A stretch of DNA of 39,347 bases from JANRKN01 sp033763435 (GCA_033763435.1 JANRKN010000032.1:1-39347), one strand, 5' to 3'; counted from the stretch's first letter, positions 16,354 to 24,846 are shown. Numbers and translations: made by a program. The notes: generated by a model from the sequence alone, not told the origin.

Positions 16354-16938
16354 TCAGGGCTTGGCGCGCCCGCGCGCGGTCTGAGGCTGCTCGAGCTCGA
16401 GCACAACACGGTGACCAAGCGCGTCCGAGAACGTCGCGCTGCGAGCACCGACCTCCGCCAGCGTCAGCCCGTCAACGACCTCTCCGAGCCGCACGGCCTG
16501 GTCGTTGACGATCGCGGCCAGTCCCGCGCCGTTGCGGACAACGACCGCGGACAGCTTGTGCGCCGACGCAAACGCACGCAGATCCACCTCAGGCAGGCTC
16601 GGCGCGCCCTCAGCGGTGATGATCTCGATGTCCGCCTGAACGGGCTTCCACGCGGCAGGGATGGCAAAGCCATCGACCGGCCGCTCAGGGAGCGAGCGCG
16701 CGGCCAACTCGAACCGCTCCGCGAGCGTGGGAAGAGCGGGCGCTTTGCTCTCGGGCGCGGGGGGCCTGGGCGCGGCCGCGGCGGTGCGCTCCGCACCCGC
16801 GACAGTGACCAGCGTCGCGGCGTGCGACTCCCGCGGCGCGGTTACGCCGCCGTTCAGCACCAGCCGGTCGACGCCCAGCGCGGTCAGCGCAAGCGCGAGC
16901 ACGGCGAAGGACACCCGTCGTTGTGTCGTTCGCTTCAT
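16354..16938 (-). CDS. PilP/GspC-like inner-membrane alignment protein (tentative)
   Basis: 194 residues. A single N-terminal membrane helix (VSFAVLALALTALGVDRLVL) leads into a Pro/Ala-rich linker (APRPPAPESKAPALPT). A small C-terminal domain follows, with VNDQAVRLGEVVDGLTLAEV and RVVLELEQPQTARG. This resembles the HR domain of GspC and the beta domain of PilP, where a short repeated strand reads 'I-NG-V-+G--v'. Such proteins link the inner-membrane PilMNO/GspLM complex to the outer-membrane secretin. It lies 45 bases downstream of the PilO-like gene, the place expected for pilP. Sequence similarity is too low for certainty. A tandem of unusual Val/Arg residues near the middle gives no further clue. 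Confidence 0.6.
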   Translation of the reverse strand: MKRTTQRRVSFAVLALALTALGVDRLVLNGGVTAPRESHAATLVTVAGAERTAAAAPRPPAPESKAPALPTLAERFELAARSLPERPVDGFAIPAAWKPVQADIEIITAEGAPSLPEVDLRAFASAHKLSAVVVRNGAGLAAIVNDQAVRLGEVVDGLTLAEVGARSATFSDALGHRVVLELEQPQTARGRAKP

Positions 16939-16983
16939 GCTCGGGAGGGTGCCAAGCCCTTCGCGAGAATGCCAGCGATGCGC

Positions 16984-17646
16984 TCAGTTTGCGACACGGG
17001 ACACGCCCGCAGCACCGTCACCGTCGGTCGAGACGGCACGATCGGCACCGACGGCCTGCTCGGCGGCGCCGTCGTCAACGACGATCCAGTCGAGTTCGAG
17101 CGAGAACTGCCCTGCCGCGGGGCCCGCGCTCGTCGACGACGCCGAGACACGCAGCGCCGAGACGTTCATGTCGGGAAACTCACCGCGCAGGTGCGCGAGC
17201 AGTTCGGTCAGCGCAGCGTACGAGCCACGGCCCTGAAGCCTGAGCGGGACGACGCTGAGCCCGCGCGGGAGCTCACCGCGACCTCGCGCGTTGCCCGGGC
17301 CGATCTGATCGATCCACACCGCGTGCTCGGGCACCCGGCCCTGTGCGTCCTCTCGAGCGCCCAGGCCCGCGAGCGCCGCAATCCGCGCGTTGAGCGTCGA
17401 AGCGCGCGCGAGCGGGATCTGCTCTCGCCTGAGCAGGGTGAGGCGCTCATCAAGCTGGGCCCGTGAGGCCTCAAACTCGCGCTCGCCCTCGGCAAGCGTC
17501 CGCTTGGATGCGATGATCTCCTGCCGACGGGCGCGGGCCTCGTCCGCGCGTGCGAGCGCGGGCGCGACGATCAGCAGCCCGGCCGATGCAACCACTGCGA
17601 GCGCCGCGGCGGCGAAGGCCGAATCGATCTTCCATGCCGACATCAT
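16984..17646 (-). CDS. PilO-like pilus assembly protein
   Basis: 220 residues. One transmembrane helix near residues 8-32 (FAAAALAVVASAGLLIVAPAL) is followed by a charged coiled-coil stretch to about residue 75, with EARARRQEIIASKRTLAEGE and FEASRAQLDERLTLL. A ferredoxin-like domain then includes LSVVPLRLQGRGSYAALTEL and LAHLRGEFPDMNVSALRVSA. The phrase 'L-V-PL-LQG-GSYAAL--LL--L' is typical of PilO/GspM, whose domain binds PilN. The C-terminus is an Asp/Ala-rich tail. It overlaps the upstream PilN-like gene by 4 bases. Role: inner-membrane platform joining PilM/PilN to the rest. Confidence 0.75.
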   Translation of the reverse strand: MMSAWKIDSAFAAAALAVVASAGLLIVAPALARADEARARRQEIIASKRTLAEGEREFEASRAQLDERLTLLRREQIPLARASTLNARIAALAGLGAREDAQGRVPEHAVWIDQIGPGNARGRGELPRGLSVVPLRLQGRGSYAALTELLAHLRGEFPDMNVSALRVSASSTSAGPAAGQFSLELDWIVVDDGAAEQAVGADRAVSTDGDGAAGVSRVAN

Positions 17647-18350
17647 CGCGCACCCCCTCGCTCACGCACCGGGGGCACCGCGCCCGTGAGCGAGGCCTCA
17701 AAGCGGAAGCCGACGCCACCGACACCCCCGTCCGATCGGCGCGCCTCGGTTTGGCGGATCGTGACGCGCTCGAACAGGCCGGAGCTCTCGAGCGCAAGCA
17801 CGTAAGCGCTCACCGCCTCCTGCGAGCGGCCCAGCCCAGCAACGCGAAGGGTGTAGCGGTCGACGGCGGGAAGTCCGGGTGCGTCGGCCTTGCCGCGGCG
17901 CGCGGGCGCGCGCGTCTGCGCGGCGTCGATCGTCCGCTCGAGCTCGACGCTCTCGAGCACGACCGCGCCCGCGCCTCGCGACGCAAGCACGCGCATGAGA
18001 ACGCTCCAGTCCGGATGGCGCGCGACGTGCCGCGAGATCTCCAGGCCCCGTTCGACGAGCATGAGACGCGCACGGACCTGCTTGGCGCGCTCGTCAAGCC
18101 CGGTGCGGAGGGTGTCGAGTTCCTGCCTCTCGGCGCCGAGCTGTGCGAGCGCCGCGCGAACCGCGCCCGCGCCGGGCGTCAGCGCGAGCGCCGCGGCGAG
18201 CACGAGCCCGGTCCAGACCACGAGCGCAACGGTCCACGCGCGGATCCGCCGATGGAGCCGCTGACGCGCGCTGAGGGCGGCGGGCCGAAGGTCGACGCCC
18301 CCAACCGCGAGCGTCACGCGCAGGGCTGACGTTGCCGCGAACTGAGTCAT
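17643..18350 (-). CDS. PilN/GspL-like pilus assembly protein
   Basis: 235 residues. A short cytoplasmic N-terminus (about 36 residues, VTLAVGGVDLRPAALSARQR) is followed by a transmembrane helix at about 37-58 (AWTVALVVWTGLVLAAALAL). A long coiled coil comes next (LAQLGAERQELDTLRTGLDE). The C-terminal domain contains VLMRVLASRGAGAVVLESVE and LRVAGLGRSQEAVSAYVLAL with ESSGLFERVTIRQTEA, the PilN-type ferredoxin fold. In the family the N-terminal peptide binds PilM in the cytoplasm and the coiled coil pairs with PilO. It overlaps pilM and the pilO-like gene by 4 bases each, in the conserved order M-N-O. Confidence 0.8.
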   Translation of the reverse strand: MTQFAATSALRVTLAVGGVDLRPAALSARQRLHRRIRAWTVALVVWTGLVLAAALALTPGAGAVRAALAQLGAERQELDTLRTGLDERAKQVRARLMLVERGLEISRHVARHPDWSVLMRVLASRGAGAVVLESVELERTIDAAQTRAPARRGKADAPGLPAVDRYTLRVAGLGRSQEAVSAYVLALESSGLFERVTIRQTEARRSDGGVGGVGFRFEASLTGAVPPVRERGGAR

Positions 18351-19438
18351 GCCACGCGCTCCTGAGAGTGGTTCGCCGCGCCCGTGGCGCTTGGTGCAAG
18401 CGCGAGTCCGAGCGCGCCGACAAGTCGGGGATCATCGCCCGCGCCGGGCAGAGCCTGCGCGGGAGTCATCGTGAGCACTTCGACACCGGGGATCTTCTCC
18501 GCCAGGCCGGAGGCAACGCCCGGCAGCATCGCACCCGCGCCCGCGAGAACAAGCCTCGCACCGGCGATCGCCCCCGCGCTCGTGAGCGCGGGATAACGAT
18601 GCGCCGCGTACGCGAGCGACACCGCGGCTTCCTCGGCAAGGCCTTGCGCCAGCTCAGAGGCGCATGCCGAGGCCTCGCGGCGCAGCACCTCGAAGCGCTC
18701 GTGCACACCGACTGCGGCGCGTGCAAAGAGCGCGCTGCGGACCAGCTCACCGGGCAAGCCCGTACGCCGCTCAACCTCGGTACAGAGCCGCGCAGCGCCG
18801 ACTTCGGGCAGCTCGCGTTCGTAGGCGATGACGCCCCGGCCCTCGGCGCCGTGCACGAGGCTGAGCCTCGCCGCGGACCAGCCGAGATCGAGCATCACCG
18901 TCACTGTTGTCGACGCGAGCCCCGCGGCCGCCACGGCACGCAGCATCGCCCACGGGTGCACGTCAACACGCGCGACGTCAAAGTCCGAGGCCTCGAACGC
19001 GCGGACCAGTCGCTCGACGTCCGCACCCGTCGACGCCACGGCCATCGCGGACATTGTCTCTGAAGTTGAGCCCGCGCGCGCCCCCGCGGGGATCTCCCAC
19101 CATGCAACTTCCATCGACGCAGGATCGGCCTTGTGCACGCGGGCCAGCTCGCTGCGGACGATCTGGTCGAGCGGCGCGCCGCTGGAGCGCGGCGGAAGCT
19201 CGAGCATCGCGCTGCGGACCCACGTGGAGGGCACGCTGACGATCACGTCTCGCCCCTCAAAGCCCCGACGCCAGAGCGCCTCACTCAAGCGCTCAAGGTC
19301 GGTCTCGATCGTCTCGTGCGTGCGCGCGAGCACGAGCGATGCGCACGCGCCGCCCGCTTGCCGCTGGAAGGCCTTGATCGCGCCCGCGCCGACGTCGATG
19401 CCGATGGGCGAGGCGCGCCCGGTTCTCCATGCGTTCAC
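18347..19438 (-). CDS. pilM: Pilus assembly ATPase-fold protein PilM
   Basis: 363 residues with the actin-like PilM fold. The phosphate-1 motif is PIGIDVGAGAIKAFQRQ near the start, the second phosphate motif is VTVMLDLGWSAARLSLVHG in the middle, and LVLAGAGAMLPGVASGLAEK forms the adenosine motif near the end. Between these come IVSVPSTWVRSAMLELPPR-like strands typical of the PilM/EutJ group. PilM is cytoplasmic, binds ATP, docks on the N-terminus of PilN and touches the PilB and PilC motors. It overlaps both neighbours by 4 bases. Having PilM, PilN and PilO as separate proteins, rather than one fused GspL, points to a type IV pilus-type machine. Confidence 0.88.
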   Translation of the reverse strand: MNAWRTGRASPIGIDVGAGAIKAFQRQAGGACASLVLARTHETIETDLERLSEALWRRGFEGRDVIVSVPSTWVRSAMLELPPRSSGAPLDQIVRSELARVHKADPASMEVAWWEIPAGARAGSTSETMSAMAVASTGADVERLVRAFEASDFDVARVDVHPWAMLRAVAAAGLASTTVTVMLDLGWSAARLSLVHGAEGRGVIAYERELPEVGAARLCTEVERRTGLPGELVRSALFARAAVGVHERFEVLRREASACASELAQGLAEEAAVSLAYAAHRYPALTSAGAIAGARLVLAGAGAMLPGVASGLAEKIPGVEVLTMTPAQALPGAGDDPRLVGALGLALAPSATGAANHSQERVA

Positions 19439-20721
19439 GTTCCACCTCCTGCGCCGCCGCCCGCGCCGGGACCGAGGCCCCCGCCCGCGCCCGTGAGATC
19501 AAAGAGCGGCAGGAACATGCTGACCGCGACGGTGCCGACGATGACCCCCAGCAGCAGCAGGATCGCGGGCTCGATGAGCTGCATGAGTGCCTTGAGCGCG
19601 ACCTCGTTGTCCTCGTCCATGTGGTCGGCCATCGCGACGAGCACCTCGCCCACGCGGCCGGACTTCTCCGCCGAGCGCAGCGCCTCGATGACCGAGGGCT
19701 CGATCAGGGCCATATCCATGCGCTCCTGCGCGGAGACGATCGCCTGCGAGATGTTCTCGCCGCGCGTGACGCCCTGCTCAACGCTCTCGATCAGCGTGCG
19801 GTACGCGCCTAGGCCCAGCGACTCGCGGACCAGCTTGAGCGCTTCGAGCAGCCCGACGCGCCCGAGCATGAGGACGCCCAGCAGCCGGGCGATGCGCGCG
19901 GTGGTGAATGCGCGGACCGTGTCGCCCGCGCGGGGCAGCGCAAGAAGCACCGCGCCGCGCCAGGACTTACCCGCCGGGGTGTTGAGCATCCACCACCCCG
20001 CGCCCAGCATGGCAGCGACGAACGCACAGAGCATCATCCAGTGCGCGCGCACGAAGGTGCTCAGGTCCATCAGCACCGCGGTCGAGGCGGGCAGCGGCGC
20101 GTCGAGGGTCTTGAACAGCCCCTCAAAGCGCGGCAGGACGAACGTGATCATGGCGATGCTCACGCCGAGCGCGATCGCCAGCAGCACGCACGGGTACACC
20201 AGCGCGCCGACGGTCTGCTGGCGCACTTTCACTTGCCGGCGCACGAGCGCGCTGAGGCGTGTGAGCATCTCGGCCAGGCCGCCGCCCGATTCGCCCGCGG
20301 CGATCAGGCTCCGGCTCACGGCGTCGAACCAGCGCGGATGCTCGGCGATCGCCTCGGCGAGCGTGACACCCTCCTCGACCTTCGCGCGGATGCGCCCCAC
20401 CACCGTGCGCAGCTCGCCCTCGGGCGTCTGCTTTTCAAGCGACGTCATCGCGTCGACCAGCGGCGTGCCGGTCGAAACCAGCATCGAGAGCTGCCTGAGG
20501 AACGAGGCAAGCTGCTTCATCCGCTTGCCCTCGCCCACGCCTGACCACGCCCCTGCTTGCGCGGGGATGTTCCGCCTGGACGCTGCGCCGGCCGCGCGAG
20601 TCTCGGTGACAAAGAGCCCCTTCCGCCGAGCCTGTTCGGCGGCGTCCTCGGCGCTGGGCGCTTCGATCGTCTCGCGCACCGCCTTGCCGGTGCGATCAAA
20701 GCCCACGCAGACGTACTTCAT
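19435..20721 (-). CDS. gspF: Type II secretion/pilus inner-membrane platform protein (GspF/PilC)
   Basis: 428 residues, full length. Starts with the family N-terminus YVCVGFDRTGKAVRETIEAP and EQARRKGLFV. There are two T2SSF domains, each with the FLRQLSMLVSTGTPLVDAMTSL or LLGVLMLGRVGLLEALKLVR signature. Three transmembrane helices lie near 173-197, 226-247 and 383-406, the last ending VGTVAVSMFLPLFDL. Family phrases GESGGGLAEML and AEKSGRVGEVLVAMADHMDE are intact. The C-terminus has an extra Gly-rich tail (GGGLGPGAGGGAGGGT) beyond the usual end. It acts as the membrane rotor or platform driven by the adjacent ATPase, whose gene overlaps it by 4 bases. Confidence 0.95.
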   Translation of the reverse strand: MKYVCVGFDRTGKAVRETIEAPSAEDAAEQARRKGLFVTETRAAGAASRRNIPAQAGAWSGVGEGKRMKQLASFLRQLSMLVSTGTPLVDAMTSLEKQTPEGELRTVVGRIRAKVEEGVTLAEAIAEHPRWFDAVSRSLIAAGESGGGLAEMLTRLSALVRRQVKVRQQTVGALVYPCVLLAIALGVSIAMITFVLPRFEGLFKTLDAPLPASTAVLMDLSTFVRAHWMMLCAFVAAMLGAGWWMLNTPAGKSWRGAVLLALPRAGDTVRAFTTARIARLLGVLMLGRVGLLEALKLVRESLGLGAYRTLIESVEQGVTRGENISQAIVSAQERMDMALIEPSVIEALRSAEKSGRVGEVLVAMADHMDEDNEVALKALMQLIEPAILLLLGVIVGTVAVSMFLPLFDLTGAGGGLGPGAGGGAGGGT

Positions 20722-22613
20722 GCCGCGGCCCTCGCCTGCGGCCCTTGGCCCGCGTCGCTCTCCACCTCACCGCCCTCGTCCTGCGTGACGCGCAGCACTT
20801 CCTCAAGGCTCGTCTTGCCCTCGAGCGCGAGCAGCACGCCCTCTTCGCGCAGCGTCAGGCCCGTGCCCGAGCCCGTCTCTTCGCCGTGCTTGCGCATCGC
20901 CCGGCGGATCTCCTGCGACGACGCGCCCACGTGCACCAGCCGGCGGATCTCGGGCGTGACCTCCATCACCTCATAGATGCCTGTCCGCCCCGCGAAGCCC
21001 GAGTTGTGACACCGCTGACACCCCATGCCCTTGCGGAAGGGCACGCCCTGCTTGTCGCTCAGGCCCGCGTCGACGAGCACCTTGTCGGCCGGGTAATACT
21101 TGGTCGCGCACGAAGCGCAGACCGAACGCGCCAGCCGCTGCGCGACCACGCCCTGCAGCGCGCCCGAGAGCAGGTACGGCTCGATGCCCATGTCCGCCAG
21201 ACGCGTGACGGCGCCGGGCGCGTCGTTGGTGTGCAGCGTCGCGAGCACGAGGTGCCCGGTGAGCGCCGCCTGCACCGCGACACGTGCGGTCTCCTGGTCG
21301 CGGATCTCGCCGACCATGATCACGTCGGGGTCCTGACGCAGGATCGAGCGCAGCGCTCGCGCAAACGAGAGCCCGATCGGCTCGTTGACCTGGATCTGAT
21401 TCACGAGATCGAGCTGATACTCGACCGGGTCTTCGACGGTCAGGATGTTCGTCTCGGGGCTGCGCAACAGGTCAAGCGCCGAGTAGAGCGTCGTCGTCTT
21501 GCCCGAGCCGGTCGGCCCAGTGACGAGCACGAGGCCGTGCGACATCTCGAGGCAGCGCTTGAAGCCTTCCATCGCGGGCTTGCGAAAGCCCAGCGCCTCG
21601 AGCCGCACCTTCAGATTCTGCTTGTCGAGGATGCGGACGACGATCTTCTCGCCCAGCAGCGTGGGCATGCTCGAGACGCGCAGGTCGATATCGCGCCCCT
21701 CGGCGACGATCCGCACGCGGCCTTCCTGGGGCAGGCGCTTCTCGGCGATGTCCATCTTGCCCACGACCTTGACGCGCGACACGATCGCCGCGTGCATGCC
21801 GGGCGGCGGGCGCATCAGGTCGCGCAGGTGCCCGTCGATGCGATAGCGGATGCGCGTGCCCTTGCCGCGGCTTGAGACCTCGGGCTCGATGTGGATGTCC
21901 GACGCGCCGTCCTTCACCGCCGTCAGGAACGCGACGTTGACGAGGTTCACGATCGGCGAGCCCGCGACCATCCGGTCCAGGTCCGTCGTCGGCCCTTCGT
22001 CGACCGTCTCACGCTCGACGACCTCGACGTCGCTCTCGGAGAGCGAGCTCAGAAACGCGTTGACGTCGACGTTCTCGCCCGCGTATTTGCGCACGAACTC
22101 GAGGATGTTCGCCTCGAGCGCGAGCACCGGGCGCACCTTCAGGCCCGTGAGCTGGCGCAGGCGGTCGATCGTCGGCAGGCTCTGGGGCTCGGCCATCGCG
22201 ACCGTCAGCACGCCACGCACCGCGAACATCGGCACCGCGCGCAGACGCTCGCACTCTTCCTGACCGATCGACTTCATCAGCGCGGCATCGATCAGCCCGT
22301 GGCGCAGCACGCACCCGCGGACGCCCAGATGCCTCGCGACGGCCTCGACGAGCACCGCGGGGCTCAGCACGCCCTGCTCGACGAGCGTCTCGCCCAGCAT
22401 GCGCCCGGGACCCCAGCCGCGCGACTTCTGCTCCGCGAGCGCGCGCTCGAGCTGCTCGCGCGTGATCAGCCCCTCGCTCACGAGCATGTCGCCCACGCGG
22501 AGCCGGCGCGTGCTCATCACGCCCGGCGCGCCGTGGGGCGCGGCCGCGGGGTCGTTCCCGGCGCCGGGGGTCGTGGGGTTGGGCTCGGGGTTGGGGGTGG
22601 GCGCGCTCGTCAC
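20718..22613 (-). CDS. gspE: GspE/PilB assembly ATPase with MshEN-like N-terminus
   Basis: 631 residues. A Pro-rich start (about 1-32; an internal ATG at residue 33 is possible) precedes two MshEN-like motifs, RVGDMLVSEGLITREQLERA (39 on) and MLGETLVEQGVLSPAVLVEA (72 on), which bind cyclic-di-GMP in MshE-type ATPases. The second copy has Met for Arg and ends in His, not Gln. The motor domain has SPIVNLVNVAFLTAVKDGAS, IHIEPE, Walker A GPTGSGKTTT (K372), the Asp box VEDPVEYQLDLVNQIQVNE and Walker B DPDVIMVGEIRD with the H-box TGHLVLATLHTND. A zinc-type CASC...CQRC pair follows. It powers pilin polymerisation from the cytoplasm. It overlaps the STAS gene upstream and gspF downstream by 4 bases. 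Confidence 0.96.
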   Translation of the reverse strand: MTSAPTPNPEPNPTTPGAGNDPAAAPHGAPGVMSTRRLRVGDMLVSEGLITREQLERALAEQKSRGWGPGRMLGETLVEQGVLSPAVLVEAVARHLGVRGCVLRHGLIDAALMKSIGQEECERLRAVPMFAVRGVLTVAMAEPQSLPTIDRLRQLTGLKVRPVLALEANILEFVRKYAGENVDVNAFLSSLSESDVEVVERETVDEGPTTDLDRMVAGSPIVNLVNVAFLTAVKDGASDIHIEPEVSSRGKGTRIRYRIDGHLRDLMRPPPGMHAAIVSRVKVVGKMDIAEKRLPQEGRVRIVAEGRDIDLRVSSMPTLLGEKIVVRILDKQNLKVRLEALGFRKPAMEGFKRCLEMSHGLVLVTGPTGSGKTTTLYSALDLLRSPETNILTVEDPVEYQLDLVNQIQVNEPIGLSFARALRSILRQDPDVIMVGEIRDQETARVAVQAALTGHLVLATLHTNDAPGAVTRLADMGIEPYLLSGALQGVVAQRLARSVCASCATKYYPADKVLVDAGLSDKQGVPFRKGMGCQRCHNSGFAGRTGIYEVMEVTPEIRRLVHVGASSQEIRRAMRKHGEETGSGTGLTLREEGVLLALEGKTSLEEVLRVTQDEGGEVESDAGQGPQARAAA

Positions 22614-22945
22614 AGGAAGCTCCGCACCGCCGTGTTCACATCCGCGAAGTGTTCAAAGCACCCGGCCAGGTCGGTGATCTCGAAGACCTCGCGGAGCGTG
22701 TCGTTCGCCCCCGCCATCCGCAGCGCCTGGCCCGTGTCCTGCAGCGCCTCGGATCGGTCGAGCAGCATCTCGAGGCCCTTGGAGTCGACGAACGGCACCG
22801 CCGAGGCATCAAGCACGAAGCGCCCGAGCGAGGCCGACATCACCTCGGCGAGCTTGGTCCCGAGCCGCGCGGCATCCTCGCCCGCGATGGGCCCTGAGGG
22901 CTTGACGACCGTGACCGCGCCATGACGTTCCTCGAGGATCTCCAT
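22610..22945 (-). CDS. STAS-domain anti-sigma-antagonist-like protein
   Basis: 111 residues, one STAS domain: VTVVKPSGPIAGEDAARLGT, RFVLDASAVPFVDSKGLEML, and the C-terminal VFEITDLAGCFEHFADVNTA. The phosphorylatable serine of the SpoIIAA type is present in VDSKG (S55). In the family such proteins bind partner kinases or scaffold complexes and switch on dephosphorylation. It sits between a histidine kinase (12-base gap) and the pilus ATPase (4-base overlap), so it is co-translated with the motor rather than with a sigma-factor system. No SpoIIAB/RsbW-type kinase or PP2C phosphatase lies nearby. A regulatory input to pilus assembly is inferred. Confidence 0.9.
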   Translation of the reverse strand: MEILEERHGAVTVVKPSGPIAGEDAARLGTKLAEVMSASLGRFVLDASAVPFVDSKGLEMLLDRSEALQDTGQALRMAGANDTLREVFEITDLAGCFEHFADVNTAVRSFL

Positions 22946-22957
22946 CGCGCGTCTCCG

Positions 22958-24622
22958 TTACGCCGCCCGCCTGGAAGACTCGCCCGCGCCGCCGACCGCG
23001 GCGTCCTCGACGATCGGCACGCTCAGCGTGAACGTGCTGCCCTTGTCGATCTGGCTGGCGATGGTGACGTCACCCTTGTGCAGGCGCGCGATCTGCCGCG
23101 CGAGCGCAAGGCCCAGGCCCGAGCCGGTGACCGAGGCGATCCGCCGGTCCTTGGCGCGGTAGAACCGCTCGAAGATCAGTTCGTGCTCGTCGGGCTTGAT
23201 GCCGATGCCGTTGTCGACGACATCGACGACGAACCTGCCCGCGTCGGCACCCGCGTCGTCGCGAACGCGCACGATCACCTTGCCGCCCTTGGGCGTGTAC
23301 TTGATCGCGTTGCCCACGAGGTTGTGCAGCACGAGGCCCAGCTTGTCGCGGTCACCCCGGATGACGCCCCCGCCCGGGAGCTTGGGGGGAAGCTCGACGC
23401 CGAGGGTGATCTGCTTGTCCGAGGCCGCCGCGGCAAAGTCGTCGGCAAGTTCCTTGAACATCGGCTCAAGCGGGATGTCGTCGCGCCGGAGGCTCAGGCT
23501 GCCCGCCTCGATCTCCGACACGCTCAGCATGTCGGTCACGATGCGCTCGAGCCGGCGCGCCTCGCCCGAGATCACGTTCAGACAGCGCGCGCGCTCCTTC
23601 GGGTCGTGGGCGCCCGACGCGTCGGCGTCGATCAGCTCCTCGATGTACAGCCTCATGTTCGTCAGCGGCTGGCGCAGCTCGTGCGTTGCCTGCGTGACGA
23701 ACAGCCCGCGCGATTCATCGGCCACGCGCTGCTGCGTGACATCTTCGAGAACCACCATCGTCATGGGCCCCGCGTCGGCCTGACGCAGAGGACGGACGGT
23801 GACGCGATAGACCCCCGCCGCGCCGTTGCCCGTGCCCGCCCGGCGCATCTCGACGCTCTGACGGCTCCGGACTGCGCCGCTGGTGGCCGCGCGCACGGCC
23901 TCGAGCACCGCGCGCCCGCTCTCACCCGCGAGCACGTCGGCGGCGCCCGCGCTCAGCATCGCTTCTCGAGACTGATTAAGCATTACGCCCGCGGCGCCGT
24001 TGGCATAGCGCACGCGCTCGCGCTCGTCGATCAGCAGCAGTCCGTGCCACCACGCGTCGCAGACGCCGGTCAGGTCGCTCTCGCCGCGCGATACGGGCGT
24101 GCCCGACGCGTTGCGCCGCTCGCCAGCCTGCACCGCCGAGAGCTGCGCGCTCAGGCCCGCGAGCTCGGCGACGATCTGATTCCATCGCTGGGCCTCAGGC
24201 CCAAAGTGTTCAGCAACCAGCAGCCCCTCGCCCGCGGGCTCGCCCTGCGCGCGCGAGGCCAGCGCCGAAGCGACCGCCACGGGCCCCCGCACGCGCCTGC
24301 GCGAGAGCGCCGAAAGCGCCGCGAGCCCCACCGCGCCCAGACCCGTGCCCGCCAGCGCGAGTTCCGTCGCGGTCGCGTGGAACCACGCGCCCGTCGCGCC
24401 CGATGCCGCGGCAATGAGCAGCCCCGAGGCCGCCACGTAAGCGCCCAGCACCGCCCAGCTCACGTTCATCAGCGGGTCACGCCTCGTCCGTGCGGCCCTG
24501 CGCAGGCGCGCCACGTCCGCGGGTCCGATCGCGACCGAAGTCGGTGCGCCCTGCGCGCCCGCCGCGGTCTGAACCTCCGGCGCCGCGGCCGGGATGGGCG
24601 ATGTGTTCAACGTCGGGTTCAC
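22958..24622 (-). CDS. Membrane sensor histidine kinase with PAS-like domain
   Basis: 554 residues from a GTG at 24622, chosen because GGAGG lies 5 bases upstream; the frame stays open 45 bases further. Two transmembrane helices lie near 54-75 and 87-106 (VSWAVLGAYVAASGLLIAAA and ALAGTGLGAVGLAALSAL). A PAS-like domain spans about 190-300: WWHGLLLIDERERVRYANGA, VYRVTVRPLRQ and MTMVVLEDVTQQ. HisKA has FVTQATHELRQPLTNMRLYI (phospho-His H314). The ATPase domain has VLHNLVGNAIKYTPKGG (N box), VVDNGIGIKPDEHELIFERF (G1) and GSGLGLALARQIA (G2). All catalytic motifs are intact. It is the first gene of the pilus operon. No response regulator is adjacent, and the nearest one lies beyond the operon's end at 11358-11753. 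Confidence 0.93.
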   Translation of the reverse strand: MNPTLNTSPIPAAAPEVQTAAGAQGAPTSVAIGPADVARLRRAARTRRDPLMNVSWAVLGAYVAASGLLIAAASGATGAWFHATATELALAGTGLGAVGLAALSALSRRRVRGPVAVASALASRAQGEPAGEGLLVAEHFGPEAQRWNQIVAELAGLSAQLSAVQAGERRNASGTPVSRGESDLTGVCDAWWHGLLLIDERERVRYANGAAGVMLNQSREAMLSAGAADVLAGESGRAVLEAVRAATSGAVRSRQSVEMRRAGTGNGAAGVYRVTVRPLRQADAGPMTMVVLEDVTQQRVADESRGLFVTQATHELRQPLTNMRLYIEELIDADASGAHDPKERARCLNVISGEARRLERIVTDMLSVSEIEAGSLSLRRDDIPLEPMFKELADDFAAAASDKQITLGVELPPKLPGGGVIRGDRDKLGLVLHNLVGNAIKYTPKGGKVIVRVRDDAGADAGRFVVDVVDNGIGIKPDEHELIFERFYRAKDRRIASVTGSGLGLALARQIARLHKGDVTIASQIDKGSTFTLSVPIVEDAAVGGAGESSRRAA

Positions 24623-24846
24623 CGCGACCTCCGATGCCCCTCCAACCCTCACAGACCGGACGCGCACCCCACGCGCACCACACCCACCCTCACCGAGGGA
24701 TATCGGTCAGTGACGCCCCGACTTGAACCCGCCAGCGCCGCCTGACCTTTCTTTAGACATCCGCGATCAACACCCACCGAGCCGAACCCAAACACCGCGC
24801 GAGCCCGCCGTGCAGCGAGGCAGATCTCCTGCTACGTTTCCGGACC

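Noticed and set aside
22922..24745. A 607-codon plus-strand open frame opposite the histidine kinase gene
   Set aside because: Antisense shadow rich in Arg, His and Ala; the kinase motifs on the minus strand are complete.
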